The notes beneath the pieces were generated by a model that saw only the letters and a list, made by a program, of their open reading frames with translations, had not been told where the DNA came from and searched no databases. From Oidiodendron maius Zn (Eukaryota; Ascomycota; Leotiomycetes; Myxotrichaceae), in assembly GCA_000827325.1 (NCBI GenBank), contig KN832877.1, positions 248,001 through 312,000 on the forward strand: a stretch of 64,000 nucleotides of DNA. The letters are read 5' to 3'. Positions within the stretch are counted from its first letter, which is position 1. Each line of letters starts with the position of its first letter. The translations under genes were made by a program, and so were the position numbers. Positions 1-12,507 of this stretch are shown here, in pieces.

Positions 1-231
1 TCGACTCGGTACCTGAGTTGATGCCTGAGTCCTTAAGGTCTAAGCGCTAGCGGCCGCATGACTGTCTGTCGAGACCACCTTGAAACCCCGCCAAAATGAT
101 GAGATACATGCTCTCACAAACAATCCCGCCCCTGTTCAAGAATCGAAGTACCGTTCCAGGAGGATTGATTGCTGAGCCTGTACCGGCAGATACTAGAGAT
201 ATCCGAGATCTCTCGATCTCTTGCGCCCGGC
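1..231 (+). promoter_or_regulatory. Upstream region of SEC1
   Basis: This partial intergenic stretch lies directly before the SEC1 start codon. I see no coding frame with family resemblance on either strand. It presumably carries the SEC1 promoter and leader, but I recognise no specific site. Confidence 0.4.
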
Positions 232-2597
232 ATGGGGACATCCGCGATCCAGGAACAACGCGACAGTGAGAAGACCGAGACTCACCCACAGGACTTTTAC
301 TGATGGCAATACTAGTTATTCTACATGCGATTAAGCAAATAACTCAAGGAGATGTATGTTTCCTGGCGCGAATCATTACTTTGCTGATCGGCGCTGCAGT
401 GGAAGGTCTTGGTCATCGACGAAGGGGCTAAGAAGATACTTGACAATGTCGTTAAAGAGGACGACATTCTAAATGAAAATATTGCAAGTATGTGCCATTG
501 AAGGATGACAGAATTGCCTCTAAATCCAGACTAGATATTGAGCGAATCGAGGAGAAGAGGGCTATGAACCCAGATATGGATGCTATTTACCTACTCTCCC
601 CGGAGCCACACATTGTCGAATGTCTTATGGCCGACTTTGAACGACGAAGATATCGGAAGACATACCTTGTCTGGATCGCCCTTCTCCACCCTCAGATGCG
701 CAGGCGGATCGATGCGTCGAGACATGCGCAAGAACAGCTGGCTGGATTTGAAACGCTATCGGTGGATTACTTTCCTCGCGAGTCACATCTGATTACATTT
801 CGAGATCCATGGAGCTTCCCCATCTTATTCCATCCAGCCTGCAATGACCTTGTTCGAGACCATATGCAACTTTTGGCACAAAAGGTAAGTTATATGTTAG
901 TTTTACCTTGAAAAATATGTTCTGATTATAGGCGGTAGATTACGGGAATTTGCGTTTCACTGGGCGAATACCCACGCGTCAGATATTACAGGCCACGGAA
1001 CCCCACTCACGAGGCCAGCATTCTTTGTTCACATCTAGCAAGGTTTGTACAAGAAGAGCTGGACGCATATGCAAAATACAACCAAAACTTCCCTCCTCAG
1101 TCCTCACGGCCTACTGGAGTTCTCCTCATTACAGATAGGTCAATGGATCTCATCGCGCCAATAATCCACGAATTTACGTACCAAGCAATGGCGCATGATC
1201 TTTTACCTATCGCCGAAGGAGAGAAAGTACTTTATAAAACCATCGCGAACGAAGGGACACCGCAGGCACAGGAGAAGGAAATGGAAATAGGCGAAAAGGA
1301 CAAGATCTGGGTCGATAATAGACACAGACATATGAAAGATACCATTGAGAAGTTGATGGGAGACTTTCAGAAGTTTATTGACGAGAACCCACATTTCACA
1401 AACGAAAATGCTGATACGACGAGTCTAAATGCTATCAAAGATATGTTAGCAGGTCTACCCCAATTTCAGGAATTGAAGGAAGCGTACTCATTGCATTTAA
1501 CAATGGCACAAGAATGCATGAACATATTCCAACATCACAAGCTACCTGATGTAGCCTCTGTGGAGCAAACTCTAGCCACTGGGTTAGACGAAAACTTCCG
1601 AAAACCAAAGAATCTTGCAGATCAGGTTGTTCGTCTTCTCGATGACGAAAATATTGGTGGAGCAGATCGACTAAGATTAATACTCCTCTACCTAATCTAT
1701 CGTGATGGTTTGATACCGGAAGATGTCCAGCGACTCCTCGCACACGCTTCTCTCCCGCCTGATGACTTTGAAATTATAACCAACATGGAACTTCTAGGAG
1801 CACGCGTAACCAAAGCCCTCAAAGACAGTAAACCTGCGCCGCAGCCCCTATTTCCACGGAAAGTTGCTCCAACTGTCGAAGAAGAAGAGTATGCTTTATC
1901 ACGCTTCGAGCCAAATCTCAAGTTGATGTTACAAGAAGCTGCTGCGGGAACTCTAGATCAAGGGATCCTCCCTTATATCAAGCCTCCTTTGGATAACACT
2001 GAGGCAATTGCGGCGCAATCTCAAACATCACTTCGAAGTGCTAAGCCTACATGGGCTCGAAGCCGGGCAGCAGGAAATGATAGCCGGCAGAGGATAATGG
2101 TCTTCATGGCTGGAGGTGCTACCTACTCGGAGTCTCGAGCCTGCTATGATGTTTCGGGAACGACTGGAAAGGAGATCTTCCTCATAACAAGCCACATGCT
2201 TACACCATCTCTCTTCCTCCAACAAGTTGGGGATCTGAGTAGAGATCGAAGGAGGCTAGACCTACCAGTAGATCGTCCAAAGCCCAAGGCTCCTGCTCAC
2301 TTGTTCGAACGAGAAGCGCCAAAACCAGTTGCTGCTAGCGCGGGCGACCCGTCGTCGAGACAAGCTGCTGGACTACCGGGTAGACCACAGGTGAAGGGCC
2401 CAATGGGGGCCCAGCAGCCACCGCAGCCGAGGCCCGCTCCTGGTATTGACAGGCCGGCTGAGGGGGAAGTGCCAACATCGGGTATGGCAGCCATGACCCT
2501 TGACCACAACCGTCGTACCTTGGAGAAGCGAAGTAAGCATGCGAAAGGGGAGAGCGGGGAGAAGAAGATAAAGGGGTTTTTTAAAAAGATGATGTGA
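232..2597 (+). CDS. SEC1: Sec1/Munc18 family protein Sec1 (exocytic SNARE regulator)
   Basis: Five exons (232-265, 316-353, 400-487, 535-884, 939-2597) join to a 722-residue protein, the usual length for fungal Sec1. Sec1 binds the plasma-membrane syntaxin/SNARE complex and promotes fusion of secretory vesicles at sites of polarised growth. Family blocks are clear: WKVLVIDEGAKK near the N-terminus, NPDMDAIYLLSP around residue 67, an ITDRSMDLIAP block around residue 230, and a basic tail ending KGFFKKMM. The first two exons are only 34 and 38 bases, and the start was chosen because these tiny exons restore the family N-terminus in frame. All four introns are 46-54 bases. The Pro-rich stretch before the tail looks disordered. 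Function is assigned by family; the SM-family identity is very secure. Confidence 0.93.
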
Positions 2598-3385
2598 GCG
2601 GCAGAGTTAGAAGACCTTAATGAGCGTGGGTTGCAGATGAAAGTCTGCAAGCCAGTGCTGCTTCAAAGACACATTATTGTGATGATGACAGCTAGTTGGA
2701 GTTTGGGATGACTATAACGGGCGATGTGATATAGCGTATCGTATATACCTATCTAGTTAGACAAGAGGCAGTAACGAGATGATATTTGAATCCCAAAGGT
2801 CAGTAAGCGCTCGGCCGTAAGTGCTGTCAACTCTCTACCCGACCTTGATACCAGATGCAACATTCACTTGTCAATCTGTTGAAGGGAGGGAGGGACCCGG
2901 ATTAATGATCATCCGTGATAAGCGGATCAGGCTGCCCCTCCCCCACCTCGTCTCAGTATCAACATATACTCTACTCATTCCTCCGGATCAACTCTCGATG
3001 TCTTAAATTTATGGGAACTCTGAAGTCTCTTGCATTTGTGTCTCATCATTTCTCGTTACTGAATTATTAGTTGGCGGCGTGCGTATGTTCGTTCGCGCTT
3101 ATCTTACTCATAGACAATAAGGCTGCAAGTAGCAGTTATATCATGAGTCGACTATAAAGCGCTGATCCTGTACGGACTTCATTCACTCGTTTCCTATACG
3201 CCTGAATACCTAAGATAAGCGAAACGTAAGTCAGCTCTTGAGCTGATCCGCAAGCTCTCGGACCCAAGTATATCCCATCTTCGACCCTCATACTCCAACC
3301 GTCACCTTCTCATCTGCTTCCACCTTCTCTCTGCCTCGCAGCTTCAACAGCAACTCCTCCCAGGCGCAAAGCACTCATCTACAAG
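2598..3385. other. Intergenic, SEC1 to E2 gene
   Basis: This stretch lies between two rightward genes. The last 200 bases before the next start are pyrimidine-rich (many TCTC/CTTC runs around 3290-3370), as is common in fungal promoters. I see no other feature. Confidence 0.4.
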
Positions 3386-6276
3386 ATGTCAATAATCTCT
3401 GCGAGAATGGGGACGTCAAGCAGCAACATGTCTAGTAATCTACCCGTGGAGAAGATCGCGGGACAAACCGGCACAATTAGCAAACTTCGAGATATCTATT
3501 CCAAGTTCCACTTCCGCTGCCTAAAATGCAAGGACCATTTTACAAGCCAAGAGATTAAGTCTAATGTTGAAGCATGGTTTACTCCTCCTGAAGACTATCC
3601 TCCTGCTTCTGTATGCCTTTCTGTCATCAAATGCACAAAGTGCCTAGGGTTGACATGCATGGGCTGCGGCCGCAAGCCGAGCAGAATCAAGGCCAAAGTT
3701 TCCGCCACCTCCGCAAGCCCTCTAACTAACTGTTGCGAGAGGGGTAGACTGTTCGGAGTTTGGTTGGCCCTTTGTCGATTTGATAATGACGAACTAGAAC
3801 TCCAAGCACAAGCCTCCAAGGTTAGGGAGGAACAGCCAAAGACTGCCAAGCATGCTAATGATAAAGGAGTTGGGTATGATATACGGTACGAATGGGAAGA
3901 GTATCCCATGAGCCATCCAGCTCTAGCTCCGAAACCCATCAATACGAAAGCAATGGAATGCGATGAAACTTTGGACGGTCAGATCATGCAGACTCTAGAA
4001 CTGATACGTAGGCAACTACAAACGCCAGTTAGAGTATCGGCGTCTAGAACCCAAGATGAGTAGGGATCCTTTAGCATTTGTCGATAAAGACATCACCGAT
4101 TCCGATATGCTTTACATACAGGTCGCCCGTCACCTTTCGGAAGCATGTGCTGATTATTTTTTCTCTTAGGCTAGTGCTATTTCGTGCGAGCTTATTGCTG
4201 GACCGCGTTTGCGCGCTAGTCCGCAATGATTCCATTTCAGATCTGACGCAGCGTTCTAGCCTGTACTACTCGCTCTTTTCGTTCCTTGAAGTCATTGCAG
4301 ATGATTTGCAGCTAGCTCAGATTCTTTTTGAGCCGCAGCCTGGTCGAAAGGCCAGCCCAGGTCTTCAAGCTCTCAGTGACTCATCAAGCCACTGTCAGTA
4401 TGACTTTAACATCAATATAGATCAATCAGCATCCATCTTCAAATGTTTCAACCATACATACAAGCAAGCATGTGTCTTCTTAGACATATCTAAGAAGATT
4501 AAGAAGAGTAAATCAAAGCTCGGATCTACTTCCGACCCTACCGACATGTGCAAGACAATCGTCAAGCTCTACAGTGTTCTCGAGAAGATGGAAAAGGTCA
4601 TATCTGACCCATGTTTTATCCAAGACATGAAGCACCCTTGGACAGTGTTTTCGGAGAAAAATTGCGTTACATTTACTGATGATGTCCTGAAAAATCACCG
4701 CTACGCAAAGTCTTTCCCAAGCCTTAGGCACTCAAGTAGAGACCGCATGTTAACTGTCGGAAGAGAGATCTCCAATATGACAACATCGCTACCAGCTGGA
4801 GTATTTGTCAAAGTTGCTGAGTCTCGCGCGGATGTGATGAAGGTCCTTATCACTGGGGTGGAAGGGTCACCATATGCTGGTGGGATTTTCATGTGAGCCA
4901 GCTAAATAAGTATCACGTCCTGTACTAACTGCCTCGTTTCATAGATTTGATTTGCTTCTCCCACAAAATTATCCGAACTCACCGCCAAAGATGGCATTTG
5001 TTCTAGAAGGGGTCGATTCTGAACTTCCATCCATGAACCCCAATCTTCATCCGGGAGGATCAGGTTAGTCTTCCTCGTTCTATACCCTGCTTCTAGGGTA
5101 CAACTTCAAGATATGCCTGAAGATTCCTTCATATCTTTACCTTCGCTTCATTATCCAAGCCTTTCTAATACTTCAATAGTTTGTCTCTCCATTTTGAATA
5201 CTTGGGGAGGAGATGAAAGTCAGATGTGGCAGCCTGGGAAAAGCACAATTCTTGCTGTGCTAGTCAGCATACAAGCAATGATTCTAGGCGCCCCTGTTCC
5301 ATGGCTTAATGAACCGGGCTTGGAAGCGCATGGCGAATCTGCCCAAGCTATTGAGCATAAACTGATGATTCAGATCAAGACTATCAAATACGCCATGATT
5401 GCCTGGCTCATGAAGATAAAGCCAGCCGATGGGAAAGTAGAGCCTGACGTCTGGAATGATATAGTTGAAGCGTATTGGAAGTATAACAGTAAGTCTGTGC
5501 TGCAAACCGTGGAACAATGGTCTTTAGAAAATCCGCACATCAAGTCCTATCATAAAGCTACTCTGCAGGATATGGGTATGTGGGCCGAAGGGGACTCGGA
5601 GTCAGAGCTTACCCCCCATATCAAAATAGAACCTAAAGGCAAAACCGAGAACTTGGCTCTGAAGTTACAGGAACTGGTCCTATTTGAGCCCAATAAACGG
5701 GTCATTCCAACGGAACAAGAAAGCCTCTCGAGAGAATCAGATTATGGGAGCTGGACCGGCTTAAAAGGACTAAGTTTAGGGGAGGCCCTTATCGAGGGCA
5801 CGTCGATTAGCAAAACCGGCAACAAAGTCTCTCAGGAACTTGTTGGCGAAGAATCTCGCAATGGAAAGCGCAAGGAATCCGATGCTTCAGAAGAATCCAA
5901 AAAGGACCAGAACCAGAAAGGAGGATCAAAGCGTCAGAAGACCACGAAAGCAAAGAATGACGACGCAAATACCTCAAGCATTGAGAATGGTATGGGGGAT
6001 GCTCAGCCACATGGAGAGTCCAAACAGTATTTGGATGGTCCTCAGGGAGATTCTCAGTCAAAAGACGATGAGCTGGCTGGAAAATGGATCTATACTGGTG
6101 GCCGAAGTATCAAAGAAATTCGAGCTGTTTTCCAGGAATTCGACCTTACTCCTGCACGCAGCATCGATAACTCGATTGCCCGACTAGAAGACTACGTTAA
6201 CAATAGGTGTGAAGCGAATAATAATCTGGTATTGAAACATGGCAAGAGAGTAAACGACAGAGGCCCTGGCGTTTGA
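3386..6276 (+). CDS. BIRC6/UBE2O-type ubiquitin-conjugating enzyme with Cys-rich N-terminus
   Basis: The model joins 3386-4059, 4170-4892, 4945-5063 and 5180-6276 to give 870 residues. A UBC (E2) fold spans about residues 440-560. It carries NYPNSPPKM, then HPGGSVCLSILNTWGG with the expected catalytic Cys near residue 507, then VSIQ and NEPG. This order and the VCLSILNTW block match the class of large E2/E3 hybrids (BIRC6, UBE2O) rather than ordinary small E2s. The N-terminus has paired cysteines (RCLKC; KCTKC followed by CMGCGRKP, roughly residues 48-95) that look zinc-binding. The C-terminal third is acidic and Lys-rich, probably disordered. It should transfer ubiquitin to substrates, but no substrate can be named. 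The first intron (110 bases, GTAGGG donor) is the weakest boundary; the others are clean. Confidence 0.82.
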
Positions 6277-7190
6277 GGAGTTAGGATTAGATGGGAGATA
6301 ACCCACATTACCACCGTTTTGGTGCGTGGACAGATAGGACTGTCTTGGCTTGCTCCTCACCGGCGACTGGAGTTCTTGCTTGGTTAGCGCAGAGTTCGGC
6401 ACAGTTACTATAATACCTTGAAAGATGAGCTCAGACATGTTATTAAACTGGCACCGTTGCGACGAGCATTAATAAATCACAGGACTCCAGATAATTTGAC
6501 ACATTATAAACCACTGTGTCTACCATCTTCTTGACGATAGATGTGAAGATTAATATGGATATCAGTTGGTATCTAAGTATTACACCCTCCCGTTCCGTTT
6601 CCGTGAGCGTCTGACTGGCGTTATCCGTGCGAAACATCCACAAAAAGTGGTGTATCTCCGCGAAGTTATCAGTGTATTCGCTTACTTCCAAATTAGAAAA
6701 GTGGAATGTAATACCGTTGGTATATTTTTAAGGGATAAGAAAGTCACACCCGGGAACGATTTGCATTAAGTCATGACATGGAACTGAAGGTTAAGCCTGC
6801 CGGTATCTATCTGGTATGTGCTCTCATCTTCAGGCCAGTTACCAAGAGCTATAAGCCTGTTACTTACTATTTACTCCCTCTTGAACCGAAGTCCTGTTTG
6901 TCCATTCACATTGAATATGCGCCGTCGTGCCTTGATATCTTTTTTAGCAAGCGGAGGGCGGTTTCAGGATCTTTGATCCTGGATTGTCCTGATTGCCCTT
7001 CGGTGACGAGGCTGTGAGAATAACAAGCCTGTAAGGAGCCTGTGTGTATGTTCTCTAATATGGACTGAATTTCCTCCATTATATAAGGTGCTTGGTAGAA
7101 GCACCTGTTCTTTCACACTCGCCTTGCCGAGTAAGACCCTGCCGTTACGGCGAACAACAAGTAGATTATATCGTATCGTCTCATTCGTCT
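6277..7190. other. Convergent intergenic region
   Basis: This is the shared 3' flank of the E2 gene and the leftward G-patch gene. It contains short open frames up to about 80 codons with no recognisable product, and I see nothing else. Confidence 0.4.
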
Positions 7191-7949
7191 TCAGCCGCCA
7201 TGCAAATACCTCTCTAAATCTTCACTCATATAAAACATCTCCCTCAACCTTTCGCTGTTCTTCTTATCTTTCTCGTGCGCCTTCCTCACCTTCCCTGCAT
7301 CCAGCTTCTCGAGCTTCTCCGTCTTCTTTCCCACCCCTTTTGGCGCGACTACCCCGATACCTAGCTTATCATCCTTCGGTTTGGCTTTGATTGGGAATGC
7401 GATACCTTGTCCCTGGGCGCCAAGTCCAAGGCGAGAATCGGGGTCCCAACCGTAGGAGGAGAGGTAGGCAAGGCCTTTGCGCGTTCGGTCAAGATGTGAC
7501 GGAGGGTGGGAGTGTGTCAGGCACACTTGGTGTGCGAGAGAGGCTTCGTGTGGTCGCGGATTGGGTGGCGGCCGTACACCAGGGTTTGTAGAGATGGGAA
7601 GAACGTCGTCGTCTTTCGCGGTTGCCACTACATTAGAGGACGAAGAGGACAATGGGAGATTGCAGATCTTGCAAATTTGAGACCCCGAAGGCGTGTTGAC
7701 ATCTCTGCGGATTGGTGATTCCGGCACAGAGGATGAAGTGACTTTCATGCTCTCTTCTTTTAAAGGGGCATCCTGAGGGAGTACAAGATTTAGGTACAAG
7801 GCGCTGACTGATTGCGATGCTGTTCCGCTGGCTGGCGAGGCGTTGGAAGAGGAGCTCGACGGTACGAACTTTACCCGTTTCCGCTTGATACCGGCTCCAA
7901 AGACTCTTTGGTCCTGAAGAGGAACCTCATACGTCTCGTCACCCGACAT
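7191..7949 (-). CDS. G-patch domain protein
   Basis: A single exon encodes 252 residues. A G-patch lies at about residues 160-205 (KGLAYLSSYGWDPDSRLGLG, then GQGIAFPI and KDDKLGIG). In this family the glycine-rich motif binds and activates DEAH-box RNA helicases or binds RNA. A CxxC pair just before it (ICKICNLPL) with a later Cys/His-containing segment (VCLTHSH) may form a small zinc site. The C-terminus is Lys/Glu-rich and helical. The layout resembles small fungal and animal G-patch proteins of the GPANK1 or SPBC1486.03-like type, without ankyrin repeats. It is divergent from the oxidoreductase gene with about 210 bases between starts. The exact pathway is unknown; splicing or ribosome-biogenesis helicase control is an inference. 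Confidence 0.82.
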   Translation of the reverse strand: MSGDETYEVPLQDQRVFGAGIKRKRVKFVPSSSSSNASPASGTASQSVSALYLNLVLPQDAPLKEESMKVTSSSVPESPIRRDVNTPSGSQICKICNLPLSSSSSNVVATAKDDDVLPISTNPGVRPPPNPRPHEASLAHQVCLTHSHPPSHLDRTRKGLAYLSSYGWDPDSRLGLGAQGQGIAFPIKAKPKDDKLGIGVVAPKGVGKKTEKLEKLDAGKVRKAHEKDKKNSERLREMFYMSEDLERYLHGG

Positions 7950-8163
7950 GCCACTGTACCTGAGGATATTGCTGTGGAGAGAAGAGAAGAGGCGAGTTGA
8001 AGTGGCGCTGTCGGCTTTCGGTTAGCCTCGGAGGGGCTGTTTAAGCTTAAATTCTGCCATCGGTGACCGCTTTACTGGTGATGAAGCATACGCATCTTTT
8101 TCCAACCTGCCTCGTTCTTTAACATTAACAACCTTAGGTTTCATCACGTCCAACTGCGCCACA

Positions 8164-9387
8164 ATGGTTGTATACATCGCTAAGGAGGCCATTATGGGGC
8201 GCATCCCCTGGCTTCCTGATCCATGGACGATATTCAAAGTCGTGGCGGCCTTAACGGTCCTTGGTCTCCTGAAGTGGTACTCAGCAGGCAGACCTAACAC
8301 GTCAGAGCGGAAGATGCACGGGAAAGTGGTCATGGTCACTGGTGGAACATCAGGGATAGGAGCGGAAGTGGTTCGCGATCTTGCAGAGCGTGGCGCGCAG
8401 ATCATTCTTCTGACGCACCAATCGCCGTCTGACATGTTCATAGTCGATTACATCGAAGATCTCCGAGACCAAACCGGGAACCAGTTGATATACGCAGAGC
8501 AGGTCGATTTATCCTCTTTATACAGCATACGACGGTTTGCGACGAAATGGGTAGATAATGCCCCCCCTCGGCGCCTGGATATGATTATCCTATGCGCCGC
8601 AACGCTTACTGCGCCAGGGAAACCGCGGGTCGTGACGGGCGAGGGTCTCGAGGAAACGTGGACGGTCAACTACCTTTCGAATTTCCACCTTCTTAGCATC
8701 CTCAGCCCCGCTATCCGCGCACAGCCTCCAGACCGTGACGTCCGAATCATCTTCACGACATGCTCATCATACGTCCAGTCTCCCGCAATCGGCGACGGGA
8801 GCATAGTGCAGAAAAAGAAGGGCTGGACGCCACGCAATGCATATGCAATGAGCAAGCTAGCTCTAACAATATTTGGCCTTGCGTTTCAGAAGCATTTGGA
8901 TGCGTATAAGAGGCCTGATGGGATGCCCGTGAATGCGAGGGTAATCTTCGTGAATCCGGGATATTCGCGGACTCCTGGTATGCGGAGGTGGCTGACTAGG
9001 GGTACGTTGTGGGGGCTAGCGTTGTACCTGAGCTTCTGGCAAGTCACATGGATCTTGTTGAAGAGTGCGGAAGGCGGAGCGCAGAGCATCTTATACGCTG
9101 CTATGGAGGCCAATCTTGGCCGAGGAGCAGGTGGGAAGTTAATTAAGGAATGCTTAGAGATGAAATTCGCGAGGAGCGATGTGCATGATGAAGACATTGC
9201 GAAGAATCTATGGGAGGGGAGCGAAAAGTTGATCGAGAGGGTCGAGCGAGAGGAGGCTGTGCGAAGGGCTTTGGAGAAGAAAGAAAAAGAGGAACTGGAA
9301 AAGAGTGAAAAAGCGAAGGAAAAGCCTGTAGAAAATGGCAATGAAGCCAATAAGCCGAAATCTCGAAGACAGAGGAAAGTGAAATGA
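8164..9387 (+). CDS. PBR1: Membrane-anchored short-chain dehydrogenase, Pbr1/YNL181W-like
   Basis: This intronless gene encodes 407 residues, equal in length to yeast Pbr1. A hydrophobic segment (about residues 22-36) precedes the NAD(P)-binding motif TGGTSGIG (59-66). An NYL block and the catalytic YAMSK (Tyr about 226) follow, so the active-site Tyr-Lys pair is intact. A second hydrophobic region (about residues 283-300) and a highly charged Lys/Glu tail end the protein. The family is an oxidoreductase of endoplasmic-reticulum or lipid-related membranes whose substrate is not established. Its start lies about 210 bases from the divergent G-patch gene, so the two may share control elements. 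The SDR assignment is secure; Pbr1 orthology is likely from length and tail. Confidence 0.86.
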   Translation: MVVYIAKEAIMGRIPWLPDPWTIFKVVAALTVLGLLKWYSAGRPNTSERKMHGKVVMVTGGTSGIGAEVVRDLAERGAQIILLTHQSPSDMFIVDYIEDLRDQTGNQLIYAEQVDLSSLYSIRRFATKWVDNAPPRRLDMIILCAATLTAPGKPRVVTGEGLEETWTVNYLSNFHLLSILSPAIRAQPPDRDVRIIFTTCSSYVQSPAIGDGSIVQKKKGWTPRNAYAMSKLALTIFGLAFQKHLDAYKRPDGMPVNARVIFVNPGYSRTPGMRRWLTRGTLWGLALYLSFWQVTWILLKSAEGGAQSILYAAMEANLGRGAGGKLIKECLEMKFARSDVHDEDIAKNLWEGSEKLIERVEREEAVRRALEKKEKEELEKSEKAKEKPVENGNEANKPKSRRQRKVK

Positions 9388-9767
9388 GTGTACTTTAGAG
9401 GATGGGCCCATTCTATAACCATAGCGTAGGCGTTATCTAATATTAATCTTACCGATGGGAGCAAATAGAAGTATGTATGAGGTAACTATGAATCAAATAT
9501 TCGCTGTGAAGTACTAAAATACTGGAATGCATCTATTTACCTGAATAGATGCTTAAATACACCAATTCTCCTATTCGGATAATGAATTAATATGTTTAAT
9601 TATGTATTCTTGTTCTGTTGTTTCGGAAGCTACATGTGCACTAATATGTAATTCTCATTTCGCCATTGAATGCTGCTTTGTCCAGTTAACTCCGCTACAT
9701 ATCTAACTCTCTAGAGGACCGATCTTAATACACGCCAAAGGAGAGGGGATCTAGGTGCACACACAAC
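9388..9767. other. Convergent intergenic, AT-rich
   Basis: This is the 3' flank shared by the oxidoreductase gene and the leftward transporter. It is AT-rich and carries no gene I can support. Confidence 0.4.
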
Positions 9768-11605
9768 TTAGTCTAGTTTGACCGGATGATTTTTCCGAAT
9801 CCTGCCTCCGAATCTATATATTATTGCGGGAAATGGTATCATGGCAATAGCAACAAAACCAAGAAGGCTGTTCCCCCAGCCTAGTCCCAGCTTCGCGTAC
9901 ATAGATGGCGCAGCTAGGGGTAGCAGGGCTCCGAATAAAGACCGGCTCGTAGTTAGAGCGGCGATTCCAGATGCTGCATATTCGGGGAAACTATCGATAA
10001 TATAGGTCTGGATGGGCATGAAGATACCAATCATACCGAAGCCAAATGGGATCAGACCGATAATTGGTACTATCCAATGTACTTTATACTCTGCAGCCCA
10101 CCCATACCAGAAGAAGGTGATCGGGACAAATATGGCGAAGAATACGCAGGCTGGTAAGCGCATTTCCGGTTCGAAGACATCATTGTTAGCCTTTGTCATT
10201 CGGACAACTGTTGCATCCGATATTTTCGCAACGGTTCCAAGTCCCAGGAAGAAGCCTAGGCCGACACCAACATATGCTAGACCGCAGATATCAGGCTCCC
10301 AATTATAGGTCCCTTGGAATACACCTGTAATGGTGGTGAATAGTAGGTATCTAGAAAAGGGTTAGGGTCGCGCTCCCAGAGTCGTGAAAATGGTTCGTGA
10401 CTTACAAAAGGCCATACACAAAAGCCATATAGAGTGAAAGCAGAAACACTATGGGTGAACGGAAGAGTAGTTTTAGTGGCCGGACTAAGCCATGCAAGAG
10501 GACGCTGGCTTTGGACTGTTCAGCCGCCTGTTCATAAACGGACTTCAGTTCTGGGCGGTTTAACAACTTGCGAAGGTTCCTTGTCTTCCTGCGGATGAGG
10601 ACCTTGGGATTAGTTTCCTTGTTGAGAATCTCGACGCCAATTGCTATAATTGCGGCTGCGATGAGGAGGAGCCAGAATACCCCTAAATATATTAGAAGAC
10701 ATTCTAGATGGAAACGATTAATATACTTACAACGCCAGCCAGCTCGCTGAGCAAGGAATCCTCCACAGATGGGTCCAATGACGGGACCCAAGAGTGGCCC
10801 AAGAGAGTAGACAGCTGTCGCCATACCTCGCTGCTCACGGCGAAATAGGTCCGATATGACCCCTCCGCCAATGGTCAGGCAGCCAGAGCCTCCAATTCCA
10901 GCAAAGAAGCGGAATACAATAAGACTGCTAATGTTTGGCGCCAGTGCGCAGCCGATCTGCCACAACGTGAAGAAGGCATTGGCACATCCCAGCACCGGCC
11001 GGCGTCCATAGATCTCTGATAGGGGAGACAGGAACAGCGGCCCAACAGCGTAGCCCATGACGAAAATACTAACAGTAAAAGCACTGATGGTAGTGTTGGT
11101 ATTGTGGAAGTCCTCGTCCATGAATATCACTCCAGGGGCGAACATTGAAGAGGCGAGGGGACTGATAAGGGTGATGGCGGAGATCAGACTGAGGAGGAGC
11201 CATTTGCGTTGCTGGGGAAAGTTGAGAGGCATCTCGGGATCATCTTGTCCCTCCCATCCCACGAGGCCATTGTCGAGGTCTGACTCGGGGACTTTTTCTC
11301 GCTCGAGCTGCTCCTTCCTCTTTTTGGTCCGCGTTGTCAGTCTCGTCACTACGTGCGATATCTTGCTGGTCGTAGTTGCATGCGTGGGAGCTCTATCTAG
11401 AGCTTCTTCATCCTTGTCAGGATTGGGCACAGGAGCTTCCTCCTATGTGATTGTCAGTACTACGCGATTTACCGTACCTCTACTGGGATAAATATGAAGA
11501 AACGCAAGTCACCTGCGATTTTTCGCTGCCATGCACATCGGTGGGCGATACTATCTCGTCATCCCACTGTTGCTTCTCGAGGTCGACTTCTGCCTCGTTG
11601 CCCAT
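9768..11605 (-). CDS. MFS multidrug/polyamine-type transporter (DHA1 family)
   Basis: Four exons (11605-11513, 11442-10731, 10682-10406, 10350-9768) give 554 residues. After a charged cytosolic N-terminus the protein shows about 12 membrane spans. The DHA1 loop signature LSEIYGRRPVLG lies between spans 2 and 3, the GGFLAQRAGWRW segment follows span 5, and RWVFW is restored only when the 48-base intron at 10683-10730 is removed. The family expels drugs, polyamines or other small cations at the plasma membrane by proton antiport. The chosen start, MGNEAEVDLEKQ, gives a typical acidic N-terminus. An open frame continues upstream to an acceptor-like TACTGATTTCAG, so a further 5' exon is possible. 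The substrate cannot be named. Confidence 0.88.
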
Positions 11606-12507
11606 GGCTTCCCTCTCCTCTGCTACTCGCAGCCAAGGGCGGTTATAGGTAGAGGCGGCCTGAAATCAGTACAATAGAGAGATAAAAGAAGAGAGAGTAG
11701 CTAAGTAGAGAAGGGGGAAAAGAAAGCACGGCGATACTTATCCCTAGATATATAGCGAAACAGGCAAGCCAGGTACCATCCAGCCGCGAGCATAATTATT
11801 CACGGGATTGCCCACTCGCCGTCGAGGCATGGAGGGAAGGAACCCCAGCATTAAATTATCACGCGTGCATAATCTTACACAATATTGCATAAAAGTTGGG
11901 CTGCCCGTGCACCCCCGACCGGCGCACTGTAGCCGGCCCTACGCATTGGCCGTGCAGACCTCGAGTTGTGCATTTTATACCCACAAATGGCGGATCTCTA
12001 TCCATCTCCGGCGCACCGTCGGTTGTGCCGGCCATATACGTAGCATGCCCCTTGCAAAATGGAAGGTGGACTCTCTTCTGTGATCCGGATGGAGATATTG
12101 GCGTCGGGCGTCGGGGCGATCGTCCTCATTCGTTTCTCTCATTTCCTCCCATATCCTCCTTTCATTTCTTCCTCTCGGACCCGCCAAAGGAATGCTGCAC
12201 GTGATCGGATTTAAGCTGTCGGCCATATCACCGGATTTTTGTACCTTGATACCTCAGGCCCAAGCACAGGCAACAAATACGGAGCGGAGTGGGCCGAGGT
12301 CAAAGCTACCCCACTGGCATCATCGGTGGTTTGCGATACTGCGAGAAGCATTTCTACCGGCTTATAGCCATCTTCAGCAATCACTCCCCGAAATTATTTT
12401 TGCAGCCAGGCATATTCACTCATAATACATTTCCCATGCCCCGCCACTCGATCTCCCAAATCTTTGGGCCTCTCTCTCCCGATCATACATCCCACCCTGC
12501 ACCCGCC
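11606..12507. other. Divergent promoter region
   Basis: This lies between the transporter (leftward) and a possible small gene (rightward). It contains a CACGTG E-box at 12198-12203 and pyrimidine-rich tracts. The open frames here have no family resemblance and are not called. Confidence 0.4.
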
